Assembly (NCBI GenBank): GCA_020634245.1
Contig: JACKCC010000007.1
Location: forward strand, 248,001 to 312,000
DNA from: Ardenticatenaceae bacterium
Lineage (GTDB): Bacteria; Chloroflexota; Anaerolineae; Promineifilales; Promineifilaceae
Direction of reading: 5' to 3'
Length of the DNA: 64,000 nucleotides
This document shows positions 51,826-61,100 of this stretch, piece by piece. The position numbers were made by a program, and so were the translations under genes. The first letter of the stretch is position 1. Each line of letters begins with the position of its first letter. The notes beneath the pieces are model-generated. The model was not told the origin of the DNA. It searched no databases and saw nothing but the letters and a program-made list of their open reading frames with translations.

Positions 51826-53889
51826 ATGGAAAATCGCGCGTCAGTATCAAAATACAGATCGTGGTTAAAGGCACATGCTTTACGCCGGTATCTTGATCAA
51901 GTTCAACCGCCCGATTCACTTGTTTTGGTTATCACAGCCCTGATTGTGGGGGCCGGTACCGGGTTGGGTGCAGTCGTATTTGTACGTATGCTGGCCGGGA
52001 TTCGTGGCCTGACCCAGATTGTTGAATCCGTGATGGGCGGGGAACCCGGCCTGATATTGATGATGGCTCTGGCCGGTTTGGTGGTTGGCGTTATGGTGAG
52101 CCGCTGGGCCAGTGAAGCCAAGGGTCATGGGGTACCTGAAGTAATGGAGGCGGTGGCAATTCGCAACGGCCGTATCCGCCCCCGCGTAGCAGCCGTTAAA
52201 GTATTAGCCTCATCCATCACCATTGGCACTGGCGGTTCGGCCGGACGGGAAGGCCCCATCGTTCAAGTAGGGTCCGCTCTAGGATCGGCATTGGGACAAT
52301 GGTTTCATTTTTCTGCCGAGCGCGTACAGGTTTTGGTTGCTTGCGGGGCCGCCGCCGGCATCGCCGCGACCTTCAATGCCCCTATTGCCGGTGCGTTGTT
52401 TTCCCTGGAAGTCATTTTAGGCAAATTCACGACCCGTTATTTTGGCGCAGTAGTCATCAGTTCCGTTATGGCCTCCATTGTCGGGCGGGCATTTTTGTCC
52501 GATGCCCCCGCTTTCGCCGTTCCGGCATATCCGCTTCATAGCCTGGCCGAACTGCCGCTTTACGTCGTGCTGGGACTGTTATCCGCGCTGGTAGCCGTTT
52601 TGTTCATTCGCTGGCTGTACTGGCTAGAAGGGCTTTTTGATGGCTGGAAGGTGCCTATGCCCGTGAAAACAACCATCGGCATGGTGGCAACCGGGTTAGT
52701 GGGGATTTATTTACTGCCCAATCGTGAGGTGCTGGGGCCAGGTCTGGAATTCATTGGCGCGAATATTGTCGAAGATGTGTCGCTGCCGTTAAAAATGATG
52801 GCCGCACTGCTGCTGTGGAAACTAGTTGCGACAGGGTTCACGTTAGGCTCCGGTAATTCAGGTGGCGTGTTCGCGCCCAGTTTGTTTATGGGGGCGTTGC
52901 TGGGGGGCCTTGTGGGAACGATAGGGAAGGATTTATGGCCCAATGTGGTGATTGATCCCGGTGCTTATGCCATTGTGGGCATGGCAGCTGTATTCTCCGG
53001 GGCTGCACGCGCTCCGATAACGGCCGTTCTCATCGTGTTTGAGATGTCTAACGACTACAAACTCATCCTGCCCCTGATGCTGGCAACCGTGCTATCCACC
53101 CTGATTGCCGAACACCTTTTCCCGGAATCCATTTACACCCTGAAACTAAAGCTGCGCGGCATCAGCTTGCAGCGCGGGCGCGACCTAGATTTGCTGCAAA
53201 GTATGCAGGTGCGGGAAGCCATGACAGCCAATCCATATGTCGTCCACACTGATACGCCTCTACCCCGCCTGGGCGAAATTTTCCAACAAACACATAGCCA
53301 TAGTTTTCCGGTCGTGGATGACGAATCCCGGCTGCTGGGCATGGTCAGTCTGCGGGATTACGATAAAGCATTGGAAAAGGGCCATTGTGAAAATCTTTGT
53401 GTTGTTGACATTGCCACAATGGGCAATCTGCTCATTGCCTTTGATGATGAGCCGCTGGGCAATGCCATCCAGCGATTAGGCGTTCGCGGCATCAACAAAA
53501 TGCCTGTGGTTACGCGGGCTGACCCGGAGCGCATTGTCGGCGTTATCCGCCGCAGTGACATTGTGAAGGCGTACAATGTCGCCCTGGTGCGTAGAGCAAA
53601 AAAGCAGTTTGAGGAAGAGCGTGTACATTTGCGCCGCGTTGATGGAACGGAATTTGTTGAATTGTTGATTCTATCAAGCAGTCCAGCAGCGCAGCAAAAA
53701 ATCTCGGCTCTGGCGTCCGATTTACCCCATGATTGTGTCCTGGTATCTATCCGTCGGCACGGCAATGTATTCATCCCGCATGGAGATACGATCCTAAGAC
53801 CCGGCGATACGGTTACCGTTTTCGTCCGCGAGGATGAAGAGGACGAGCTGAGAAATTGTCTATTGGGGGAAAAAGTTGTTGAGAAGTAA
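51826..53889 (+). CDS. ClC chloride channel/antiporter with CBS and TrkA-C domains, copy 2
   Basis: A 687-residue paralogue of the previous gene, 30 bp downstream. Here the selectivity and gating motifs are standard: KGHGVPEVMEAV, GGSAGREGPIVQVG (gating Glu) and GSGNSGGVFAPSLFMG. CBS pair (EAMTANPYVVHTDTPLPRLGEI onward) and C-terminal HGDTILRPGDTVTVFVRED as in copy 1. ClC proteins are dimers, so a heterodimer of a canonical and a divergent subunit is possible. Confidence 0.92.
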   Translation: MENRASVSKYRSWLKAHALRRYLDQVQPPDSLVLVITALIVGAGTGLGAVVFVRMLAGIRGLTQIVESVMGGEPGLILMMALAGLVVGVMVSRWASEAKGHGVPEVMEAVAIRNGRIRPRVAAVKVLASSITIGTGGSAGREGPIVQVGSALGSALGQWFHFSAERVQVLVACGAAAGIAATFNAPIAGALFSLEVILGKFTTRYFGAVVISSVMASIVGRAFLSDAPAFAVPAYPLHSLAELPLYVVLGLLSALVAVLFIRWLYWLEGLFDGWKVPMPVKTTIGMVATGLVGIYLLPNREVLGPGLEFIGANIVEDVSLPLKMMAALLLWKLVATGFTLGSGNSGGVFAPSLFMGALLGGLVGTIGKDLWPNVVIDPGAYAIVGMAAVFSGAARAPITAVLIVFEMSNDYKLILPLMLATVLSTLIAEHLFPESIYTLKLKLRGISLQRGRDLDLLQSMQVREAMTANPYVVHTDTPLPRLGEIFQQTHSHSFPVVDDESRLLGMVSLRDYDKALEKGHCENLCVVDIATMGNLLIAFDDEPLGNAIQRLGVRGINKMPVVTRADPERIVGVIRRSDIVKAYNVALVRRAKKQFEEERVHLRRVDGTEFVELLILSSSPAAQQKISALASDLPHDCVLVSIRRHGNVFIPHGDTILRPGDTVTVFVREDEEDELRNCLLGEKVVEK

Positions 53890-53895
53890 CTGGTT

Positions 53896-53966
53896 GTTGC
53901 CTGAGCCTGTCGAAGGCGACTGGGCTTCGACAAACTCAGCCCTCGAAGAGACTGTATCGTTACGTT
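53896..53966. repeat. Palindromic dispersed repeat, copy 4
   Basis: GCCTGAGCCTGTCGAAGGC faces GGGCTTCGACAAACTCAGCC, then CTCGAAGAGACTGTATCGTT. Directly after the second ClC gene. Confidence 0.8.
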
Positions 53967-53974
53967 GAGAATTA

Positions 53975-54008
53975 AAAAGCGGCCAGTTGGATTCAACTGA
54001 CCGCTTTT
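53975..54008. terminator. Two-way terminator between clc copy 2 and greA
   Basis: AAAAGCGGCCAGTTG and CAACTGACCGCTTTT pair with one mismatch around GATT; runs of A and T on both sides suit both converging genes. Confidence 0.8.
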
Positions 54009-54033
54009 GCTGTTTTAGGTGGAATACGGCCGT

Positions 54034-54510
54034 TTACTCGATCGACTTAATGGTTAACCGAATCTGGCCGCCAGGGGTCTCGACTTTGACGGTTTGGCCT
54101 TTTTTCGCGCCCAGCAGTGCCCGGCCAAAAGGAGATTCATTGGAGATACGGCCGTTGCCCGGATTGGCTTCATGCGGTCCAACGATATGGTACGTTTCTA
54201 AATCATCATATCCTTCCTCAACCACCGTCACCTTGTTACCAACACTCACTCGGTCGGCCGGAACGTTATCTTCGATTACCTGCGCCCGGCGCAATGAATC
54301 TTCCAGGTCACGAATACGACCTTCGACAAAAGCCTGCTCTTCTTTCGCTGCATGGTAATCGGCATTCTCGCTCAAGTCTCCTTGAGAAATGGCCTTTTGC
54401 AGTTTAACCGATAATTCTTCGCGTTTGATCGTCTTCAGATAGTCCAATTCTTCATGGATTTTCTTTAGACCATCTTTCGTGATGTATACGACATTTGTGT
54501 CACGATTCAT
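54034..54510 (-). CDS. greA: Transcription elongation factor GreA
   Basis: A 158-residue factor that rescues backtracked RNA polymerase. The N-terminal coiled coil (YITKDGLKKIHEELDYLKTIKREELSVKLQKAISQGDLSENADYHAAKEEQAF) carries the tip acidic residues D-x-x-E-N-A-D, and the C-terminal FKBP-like domain includes SPFGRALLGAKKGQTV. The ATG at 54508-54510 has GGAG 8 bp upstream and gives the usual length. Confidence 0.95.
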   Translation of the reverse strand: MNRDTNVVYITKDGLKKIHEELDYLKTIKREELSVKLQKAISQGDLSENADYHAAKEEQAFVEGRIRDLEDSLRRAQVIEDNVPADRVSVGNKVTVVEEGYDDLETYHIVGPHEANPGNGRISNESPFGRALLGAKKGQTVKVETPGGQIRLTIKSIE

Positions 54511-54553
54511 CTCATATTCTCCATCCAACCAGGGTTCAATGTTAAATTAAACA

Positions 54554-54571
54554 ACCCCGCAACTGCGGGGT
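54554..54571 (-). promoter_or_regulatory. Hairpin in the greA leader
   Basis: ACCCCGC-AACT-GCGGGGT, followed on the minus strand by TGTTTAATTT about 45 bp before greA. It could be an attenuator or the end of an upstream transcript. E. coli greA is known to have a leader terminator; relation not shown. Confidence 0.4.
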
Positions 54572-54677
54572 CAAACCCAACTAATCATAAAATTTGTTGT
54601 GCGTTGGACATCAATAGTATAGCCAAAAGTCACCAAAATGTCGAAATTTTTGGGCCGCCGCGCTGGATCAAGCAGGC

Positions 54678-54705
54678 TTGACAGGGGTACGGCCGTTGCT
54701 ATACT
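54678..54705 (+). promoter_or_regulatory. Probable promoter of the SCP2-like gene
   Basis: TTGACA (54678-54683), 16-bp spacer containing an ACGGCCGT octamer, TATACT (54700-54705). Confidence 0.65.
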
Positions 54706-54762
54706 CACTTTATCGAAACAAACCAGCTCTCATTAGGAGCCTGATAAAATAAGGAGACAAAA

Positions 54763-55083
54763 ATGGCAACCGTAGCCGAACTATTTGAAAAAATGCCTGG
54801 TCAATTCCAGGCAGACAAAGCTGGTGACATGAACGCGGTCATCCTGTTCGACCTGTCTGGCGAAGGTGGCGGTCAATGGAGCGTATCCATTGCTGACGGC
54901 AAGTGCGGCGTGACCCAAGGCGCGGCCGACAGTCCCAAGTCCACCGTCCGTATGGACGCCGGCGATTACCATGACATGATCACCGGAAAACTCAATCCCA
55001 TGATGGCCTTTATGTCTGGCAAAGTAAAAGTGGAAGGTGACCTGAACACGGTCATGAAGTTCCAGCAGATTTTTGGTATGTAA
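54763..55083 (+). CDS. SCP2 sterol-transfer family protein
   Basis: A 106-residue single-domain lipid-binding protein. VAELFEKMPGQFQADKAGDMNAVILFDLSGEGGGQWSVSIADG then STVRMDAGDYHDMITGKLNPMMAFMSGKVKVEGDL is the SCP2 pattern. The bacterial role is unknown; it may carry hydrophobic compounds. AAGGAG precedes the ATG. Confidence 0.92.
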   Translation: MATVAELFEKMPGQFQADKAGDMNAVILFDLSGEGGGQWSVSIADGKCGVTQGAADSPKSTVRMDAGDYHDMITGKLNPMMAFMSGKVKVEGDLNTVMKFQQIFGM

Positions 55084-55084
55084 T

Positions 55085-55140
55085 TTGGTAGTTGGCGGCT
55101 GGTAGCTGGCAGTTTGCGACCAGCCACCAGCCACCAACTA
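55085..55140. repeat. TTGGTAGTTGGCGGCTGG-type word repeat
   Basis: GGTAGTTGGCGGCTGGTAGC opposes CCAGCCACCAGCCACCAACT, forming an imperfect hairpin between converging genes. Related words occur at 10663-10700 and 42095-42130. Confidence 0.55.
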
Positions 55141-55497
55141 CTAACTGCCCAAAATATCGTCAATCTCCACCCAGTGGAGTCCCTCCCATAAGTACACATC
55201 CAAATTGACCCGCAAATTTTCATCAACGACGACGCCTTCCTTGCGCAGCAGTTCGGCCTGGTGGCTGGCACTGTTTTCGCGGTTGACGATGCTGATGCGC
55301 CCTTGATTGTTGATAACGCGCTGCCAGGGCACGTCAGCATATTTCTCGTCTTTGTCTTTTAAGGCATTGAGCGCATACCCTACCGCACGGGCGGCACGAG
55401 GCTGGCCTAACATTTGGGCGATACGGCCGTAACTGGTCACCTTACCCTGCGGAATCCGCCGCACCACCGCATAAACCTGCTCATAAAAATTACCCAT
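55141..55497 (-). CDS. Alkyltransferase-like protein (ATL)
   Basis: A 118-residue homologue of O6-alkylguanine-DNA alkyltransferase. The DNA-binding part is IPQGKVTSYGRIAQMLGQPRAARAVGYALN. The active-site PCHRV is replaced by PWQRV (57-61), so Trp58 stands where the methyl-accepting Cys should be. ATLs bind O6-alkylguanine and flag it for nucleotide excision repair. It overlaps the HIT gene by 8 bp. Confidence 0.9.
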   Translation of the reverse strand: MGNFYEQVYAVVRRIPQGKVTSYGRIAQMLGQPRAARAVGYALNALKDKDEKYADVPWQRVINNQGRISIVNRENSASHQAELLRKEGVVVDENLRVNLDVYLWEGLHWVEIDDILGS

Positions 55498-55873
55498 CGT
55501 TTAGCCTGCCTGAAATCAAATGAAAATGAAGCTGGGGTACGTCCTGATACGCGCCGCCATTAACCAGGAGCGTATACCCCGGCTTTTCCAGCGCCAACTC
55601 CACAACCAACTCTTGAACAATTCGGTACAAATCGGCGAAGAAATCAGCTTCCGCCGGATCGATGGCCAGCAAATTGGGAAGTTGGCGCTTGGGAACTAGC
55701 AAAATATGCACCGGATGACTCGGTTTGGGGTGGTGAAAAACGATGAGGGTTTCGGTTTCGCGCAGACGGTCAACGGGGATGACGAAGCTCATGTGGGCAA
55801 ACAGCCAGCCAACAATCCAACCAACCAGGCTGGAACGGGCTAATTTGAATAAACCGCGTCTAAGCCACTTCAT
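55490..55873 (-). CDS. HIT-like protein with a Q-x-H-x-H triad
   Basis: A 127-residue protein. An N-terminal hydrophobic stretch (SLVGWIVGWLFAHMSFVIP) precedes the HIT core: LIVFHHPKPSHPVHILLVPKR and the triad region VPQLHFHLISGR. The first His of H-x-H-x-H is Gln, so it may be a nucleotide-binding or transferase variant rather than a hydrolase. Co-transcribed with the ATL gene. Confidence 0.8.
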   Translation of the reverse strand: MKWLRRGLFKLARSSLVGWIVGWLFAHMSFVIPVDRLRETETLIVFHHPKPSHPVHILLVPKRQLPNLLAIDPAEADFFADLYRIVQELVVELALEKPGYTLLVNGGAYQDVPQLHFHLISGRLNDG

Positions 55874-55951
55874 TTTTTATGAGCGACTGCCAAAAGCAAA
55901 GAGGCACCCCAAATGAGTGCCTCTGCCAAAATTAGCAAAAATATACGGCCG

Positions 55952-56185
55952 TTACGGTCCAAAATAATCCAGCACCGGCGCGTAATGGCAGCGACAGCCA
56001 TCACCATGCGAGCAACCTTCCACCGGCAGTTCCGGTACATTGTCAAAGTTGTACACACCCTCTACCGCACGGCAAGCCGGGCAGCAGTCCCGATTCGCCA
56101 AAATGCGCACCTTCGTCGCCAAGCCGCTCTTGATTTTTTCCAGAGCCGCTTTGTGTTGTGCCTTCTCATCCGTTAATGTCGCCAC
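55952..56185 (-). CDS. Small cysteine-rich protein, function unknown
   Basis: A 77-residue protein starting with GTG at 56183-56185, behind a good AAGGAG. After a helical N-terminus (LTDEKAQHKAALEKIKSGL) it has RDCCPACRAVEG and then EGCSHGDGCRCHYAP, six Cys and two His that could bind zinc. The C-x2-C...C-R-C pattern recalls the end of phage Mu F-like head proteins, but there are no phage genes nearby. I do not assign a function. Confidence 0.6.
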   Translation of the reverse strand: MATLTDEKAQHKAALEKIKSGLATKVRILANRDCCPACRAVEGVYNFDNVPELPVEGCSHGDGCRCHYAPVLDYFGP

Positions 56186-56337
56186 GAGCTTCTCCTTTCC
56201 AGCTAATAATGCCCAGATTTTACGAGCCTCCGAGCAGAATGGCAAGGTGAGACAACCAACAAACGGGAACAAATGGCCGGTCATGAACGTTCTACTAACG
56301 GTACACAATCAAAAATTGACACATAAAGAAGGAAATC

Positions 56338-57099
56338 ATGAACAAACATACTTCAACTATTACATTACTATTGAGCCTGATACTCTTAATCGGCTGTACG
56401 GCCGTGCAAGATGAAAATACCAACGCCTCTTTAACCGGCACAACCTGGATTCTGCAAGGCTACCACCAGCCTCTCCTTCCCGACACCACCGTAACCATCA
56501 AATTCACCAGTGACGGCCAGGTAAATGGTTCGGCCAGTTGTAACAGCTACTTTGGCAGCTACACGCTCGATGGCGGCAATCTACTCACCGACCCCGTCGG
56601 CAGCACCGAAATCTGGTGCGAAGGTCTTATGGATCAAGAAAGCGCCTTTCTACAAGCCCTACAATCCGCCACCGGCTTAACAGTCACCGAAGACAGCCTG
56701 CTCATTCACACACCCGAAGGCGACATGCAGTTTACCCCCGCACAAAACGCGGCGCTGGAAGTAACCGACTGGGTGCTAAACGGCATTGCCCAGAACGATG
56801 CTGTCACCAGCACCAGCATCGATACCGACATCACCATCAAATTTGCTGATGGCCAGGTGGGCGGCAATGCGGGCTGCAACAGCTACGGCGGCAGCTACCA
56901 GACCGATGGTAGCAAGCTCACTTTGTCAGGCCTGGCCAGCACGCTAATGGCTTGCGCCGAACCGGATCGCAACCAGCGTGAATCCGAGTTTTTATCGGCG
57001 CTCAACACCGTCACCCAATTCCGGACCGATATGAATCAGCTCATCCTGAGCAACGACGCCGGACAAGATGTACTCTTCTTCACGGTTAGCGGCTCGTAA
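56338..57099 (+). CDS. META domain lipoprotein (two HslJ-like domains)
   Basis: A 253-residue protein. The signal ends in the lipobox LIGC, so it is a membrane-anchored lipoprotein. Two META repeats follow: TWILQGYHQPLLPDTTVTIKFTSDGQVNGSASCNSYFGSY and DWVLNGIAQNDAVTS to GNAGCNSYGGSY, each with the G-x-A-x-C-N-x-Y core. Family members (HslJ) are linked to heat and drug stress by unknown means. Confidence 0.88.
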   Translation: MNKHTSTITLLLSLILLIGCTAVQDENTNASLTGTTWILQGYHQPLLPDTTVTIKFTSDGQVNGSASCNSYFGSYTLDGGNLLTDPVGSTEIWCEGLMDQESAFLQALQSATGLTVTEDSLLIHTPEGDMQFTPAQNAALEVTDWVLNGIAQNDAVTSTSIDTDITIKFADGQVGGNAGCNSYGGSYQTDGSKLTLSGLASTLMACAEPDRNQRESEFLSALNTVTQFRTDMNQLILSNDAGQDVLFFTVSGS

Positions 57100-57118
57100 A
57101 ACAGGCGGGTCTCCCCCC

Positions 57119-57142
57119 GTAAATCGAATTGTTAATTCGATA
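57119..57142. repeat. AATCGAATTGTTAATTCGAT repeat, second copy
   Basis: Same 24 bases as at 34871-34894 on the other strand, here just after the META gene. Confidence 0.7.
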
Positions 57143-57318
57143 AACTAGGCTCATGTTTAGAACTAGTGCAAACGAACGATAGAAGCGATGAATTTGGGAG
57201 ATACACATTTCTGATTGACGGCCATGAATGCAACGAGCGGGCGCGCTGGACCCGCGAAAGGCCCAAAGTGCGTAATCTGTCAACCCTCATTAAATTCGAA
57301 CCCAGGATTCCATCACCA

Positions 57319-57886
57319 TCATCTCTCGATTCGTTTGCTATGTAATGGTACGTTTGAGCCGATTCCTGCGCTTGCCGTAGTATCGCCGGTAAACTTTCGA
57401 CAGGACACAATGTGACCCTGTTGAAACGCGGATACACTTTGGACAATGACTGCCAAACCGGCGGCGGTCATTGGTGTTGGCCTCGGCGCGCCGTTTGTTG
57501 GCGCGACGGTCATCTGGTCACCACCATTCACCTTTTTCCCCATTTTGGAACATCTCGTGGTTTCACTTCTATTCCAGGGGTTTCTGTTGTTCTATTTCGG
57601 TTGGCTTCAATGTCGTACTTCCGTCTGTTGTGCGTGATACGCACGCCAACTGTGTCGGTTTCTGACAAACGCCCGGATAAGACTGTGTTTGGCGAAAATA
57701 AATATTGCTGCTACCGCATTTACAACGGTACACATCGAGGTCGCTCTTTTGGGTACGGCGAAACCAGCGACCTTGCTCCAATGACGCCCCGCAATGGGGA
57801 CATTTCAGGCCATCAGGATGAAAATATGTTTCTATCCATGCCTCGCAGGAAGCGCGGTCCATTAGGTCAACAATTGGAAAGTCCAT
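57319..57886 (-). pseudogene. Remnant of an IS1595-like transposase
   Basis: The start reads DFPIVDLMDRASCEAWIETYFHPDGLKCPHCG then GRWFRRTQKSDLDVYRCKCG, the zinc-ribbon N-terminus of IS1595-group transposases. Next come GVCQKPTQLACVSRTTD and, in other frames, traces of the DEMFQN and RRANKRR-type stretches of the catalytic domain. Several deletions and frameshifts are present and no terminal repeats were found. An old insertion. The rest of 57143-58105 holds no gene I can support. Confidence 0.65.
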
Positions 57887-58002
57887 ACATTTACCGATCT
57901 TTTAAACATGCTAAACTGCTGGCCCGACACCGTTTCGGGTCAAGAAGCGCTTCAAATTAATTGTACCGATTTACAAGCTAAGAGCCTATCCTAAAATTAA
58001 CC

Positions 58003-58098
58003 GCGGAGAACGCAGAGCGCGCGAAGATAAAGCAATTATTTCTCCGAGTTTTCCGCGACCTCTGCGGTTTTTCGGATAGATTCTAAGTGCCTGGCACT
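58003..58098. repeat. CCGCGGAGAACGCAGAG-type inverted repeat and TGCCTGGCAC word
   Basis: ACCGCGGAGAACGCAGAGCG faces TTTTCCGCGACCTCTGCGGT; CCTATCC and GGATAG flank them. This is the same spacer family as at 26067, 43079 and 63823. It is the last thing before the end of the M50 gene and may be its terminator. Confidence 0.6.
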
Positions 58099-58105
58099 TT
58101 TGCAG

Positions 58106-61100
58106 CTAGGACAAAACTGCGCTCGGCCCCAGGCGACGGCGCGTGGTCATAAGACGGCCGCTGCCAATTTGGGCCACGTAATGCGACATCTGGTCATAAC
58201 CAGCCACCAGCTCATCGAATTTAGGCTCATCCAGCAGCAGCAGTTCGGCATCATCGGCAGCGCGGTAAGTAGCAGTGTAGGGCACGTCAGCGAATAATGC
58301 ATACTCGCCAAAATGCTCGCCCGGTCCCAAATTGCCGACCACTTCCAGTTCTTCTCCTTCCAAAACTTCGACTCGTCCCTTCGCCACAATGAACAGGTAT
58401 GAACGCGGCTCTCCCTGGCGCACGATAATTTCCCCGGCTTTGACCCGGCAGCGCTGCAAGCGGGTGTCGATAAGAGCCAATTCTTGCGGGCTGAGGCTGC
58501 TGAACAGCGGCATTTGCTTGAGCAAACGGCGCGATTCGGCCCCGGAACTGACTTGTTTGGCCAGCGTCGTGTCGGCCCGCAGCAAGGGGTCAAAATCATC
58601 GCGGTGGATGATGAGCAATGTTACGTGACTCAATGCACGGTAAGTGAATTGGTAGTCACCCGTAGCCAGCAGCGCGTTGATGCCGAAATAGCCACCTTCT
58701 TCTAAGCTGGCCACCTGCATCTCGTCGTGGAACACACCTACCTGACCGGTGTCAATCAGGAAAAAGCGTTCGGCATCGGTTCCGGTGCGGGCCAGCAGCG
58801 CCCCTTTGCGCTCGATGACGAACCGGGTAATGGCCATGGTTTCCTGTACCGCTTCCTGGTCAAATCCGGCAAAAACGTCGGCCATACGGATGAGTTCGGC
58901 GCGGCGGTCGCGAGCCTGGATGAAGCCTTGTGCCAATCCTGCACCCCACTTGGTTTCGGAGAGGACGTGGCGGGCCAGGGTTTCGGCTTCCAGCCAGGGC
59001 AGGCTGTCGTAGGCGGCTTGCCCGGCTTTGCGGGTGAAGGGAGTCCCGGCCAAATCGTCCAGGCGATCCACCGCCAGGAGCAGGGCGACCCGCGCTTTTT
59101 TGCCGATTTCGATGATGCCGTCGTCGGGATCCAACGGCCCCAGGGCCAGGATTTGGGATTGAATAGGGGCCAGCCGTCGCCCGCCAAAGACAGTTTCGTA
59201 GCTGGCAAAGAGGGCTTGCATAAAGTGGTTGAAGCTGTTGATGAGACGTTCACGGTCCTGGAACACGGCCGTTTCCCCTCCAACCATATCCCCATCAAAC
59301 CGGACAAACTGGGCCAGCGCCCCCAGCAGCAAGTAAACCAACCCGGCAAACAGCCAGAGGGCGACGACCGGCAGTTGCAAACGGGGAAAGGATCGCAGCC
59401 AGGGCAGCGCCAAAATCGCCACAATCAACAAAGCCCAGGGCAGGGCGAACCGGGAACGCCAAAAGTTAAGCCAAAGCGGCGTCATCAACATCAGCCCGGC
59501 AAAAACCCCCAGCAGGAGCAGCGAAATCGTCCAGGGCAGTCCTTGATCCAGCCACACGATAATGACGTAGCCATAACCCGCCCCCAACAAGAAAAAGAGG
59601 GCGATCACCAGCCGGTCAACGGTTTGCAGGTAGCCGGGCCAGATGGTGTACCAGGCCACAAATCCAGCGGCAAAGATGCCTCCAGCCGCAATCAACAGCG
59701 CCAGATCGCGCCATAATTCAGACAATCCGATGACCTGACTGAGCCAGGCCAGTGTGATACCTACCGGCCCGGCGACCAGCGACCACATGGCCCACTGGAA
59801 ACGGGAGCCAGGCAGTTGGCGGGCCACACCTACCAGGGCGGCAATAGCACCAATGTGCAGCAGCCACAAGGTCAGGTTGAGCCACAAGGCAGCGCGGGAC
59901 ATATTAGAAAGAGCGATGAGGAATAGCGGCAGTCCGATGAGCAAGGGTAAACCAACGAGCATGGCCAGCACATCAGGGCGGGCCAGCAGATTGCGCCGGG
60001 CCAACCACTCCAATCCGGCCCGGATGCGGCTCCAGCCGAAGTTGAAGAGGTAGTAGGCGGCGGGGAGGATGATAACGGCCGTTACCAGCAGCACCAGCAT
60101 CTGCCCCCACCAACCGCGCTGCCACAACCCGCCGACCAGAGGCAGGAGCCGTGTCTGCCAGAAGTAGAGGGCAAAGATGATGGCGTAAACGGAGTAAGCG
60201 AGGGCCAATCCGCCATAAAAGGTGAAGACTTTCTGGGTTCGGTTCATCGACTCCCAAAACTCCAGACCTGACAGCTTTCCACCAGATGCGGTTTCTGATT
60301 CAGCCCGTTGAAAAAACCTATCAGGTCTCAATTGCGGTAGTAATTTTTCGCGCCAGAACTGGAAGGCGCGGCGGCGCAGGCCGGGCATGTCCAACCAATC
60401 CATGAGGATGAAGTAGCCATCCAATTCCAGAAGAGGATTCAGGTTGAAGAAAACGGTCAGGTAGGCGAGGAAGCCCATTTGGTAAACGAAGCCAATCCAG
60501 AAGGAGGTTTGATATTGGGGGATGTAGGTGAATACGGCCGTTAACCCCAATCCCACCAGTCCGCCAATAATCAAACCGGAATGAGGGCCGGCCCAGGAAA
60601 CAGCTATTCGATCGCGGCGCGGCGACAACCAGATGTCGCGCGTATCGACAAAAAAGGCAGGCATCCCCCAGTAAATCAAAAAACCGCCCTGGTTTAGTTC
60701 GCGGCCAAAATATTTCGTCATCAGGCCGTGGGCCAGTTCGTGAATAGTGATGATGATCAGGTTGGCCGCCAGCAGACTGACGACGCTCCATCCGCCGCTG
60801 CCGGACAGGGTGAAGGTCTGCTGCCAGAAATGCCAGCCGAACAGGCCGCCGCCCACCAATATGATCAGCAACAGAAACACCTGGGCAATGGGATGGAACA
60901 GCCAACGCAAGTTTTGGTACAGCGGCGTGAAAAAATCGTCTAGACCGGTGATACTGATTTCGGTATGCAGGAAGCCGTTGATAAGGCGGCGGCCGCGGCT
61001 GGCCGGATTACGGGCAGCCAGTTCGGTTTCTACCTGGGTGTACATGTCAACCGGCCGGTCCTGCAAAAAGTGCCCGGCGCGCAAGTCGGCCAGCAGGCTA

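Noticed and set aside
55952..56185. Phage Mu F-like head protein fragment
   Set aside because: Only a short Cys pattern matches and there are no phage genes around it.
57285..57330. TTCGAACCC-like stretch that recalls a tRNA T-arm
   Set aside because: Neither strand gives a matching T-stem, acceptor stem or anticodon arm.
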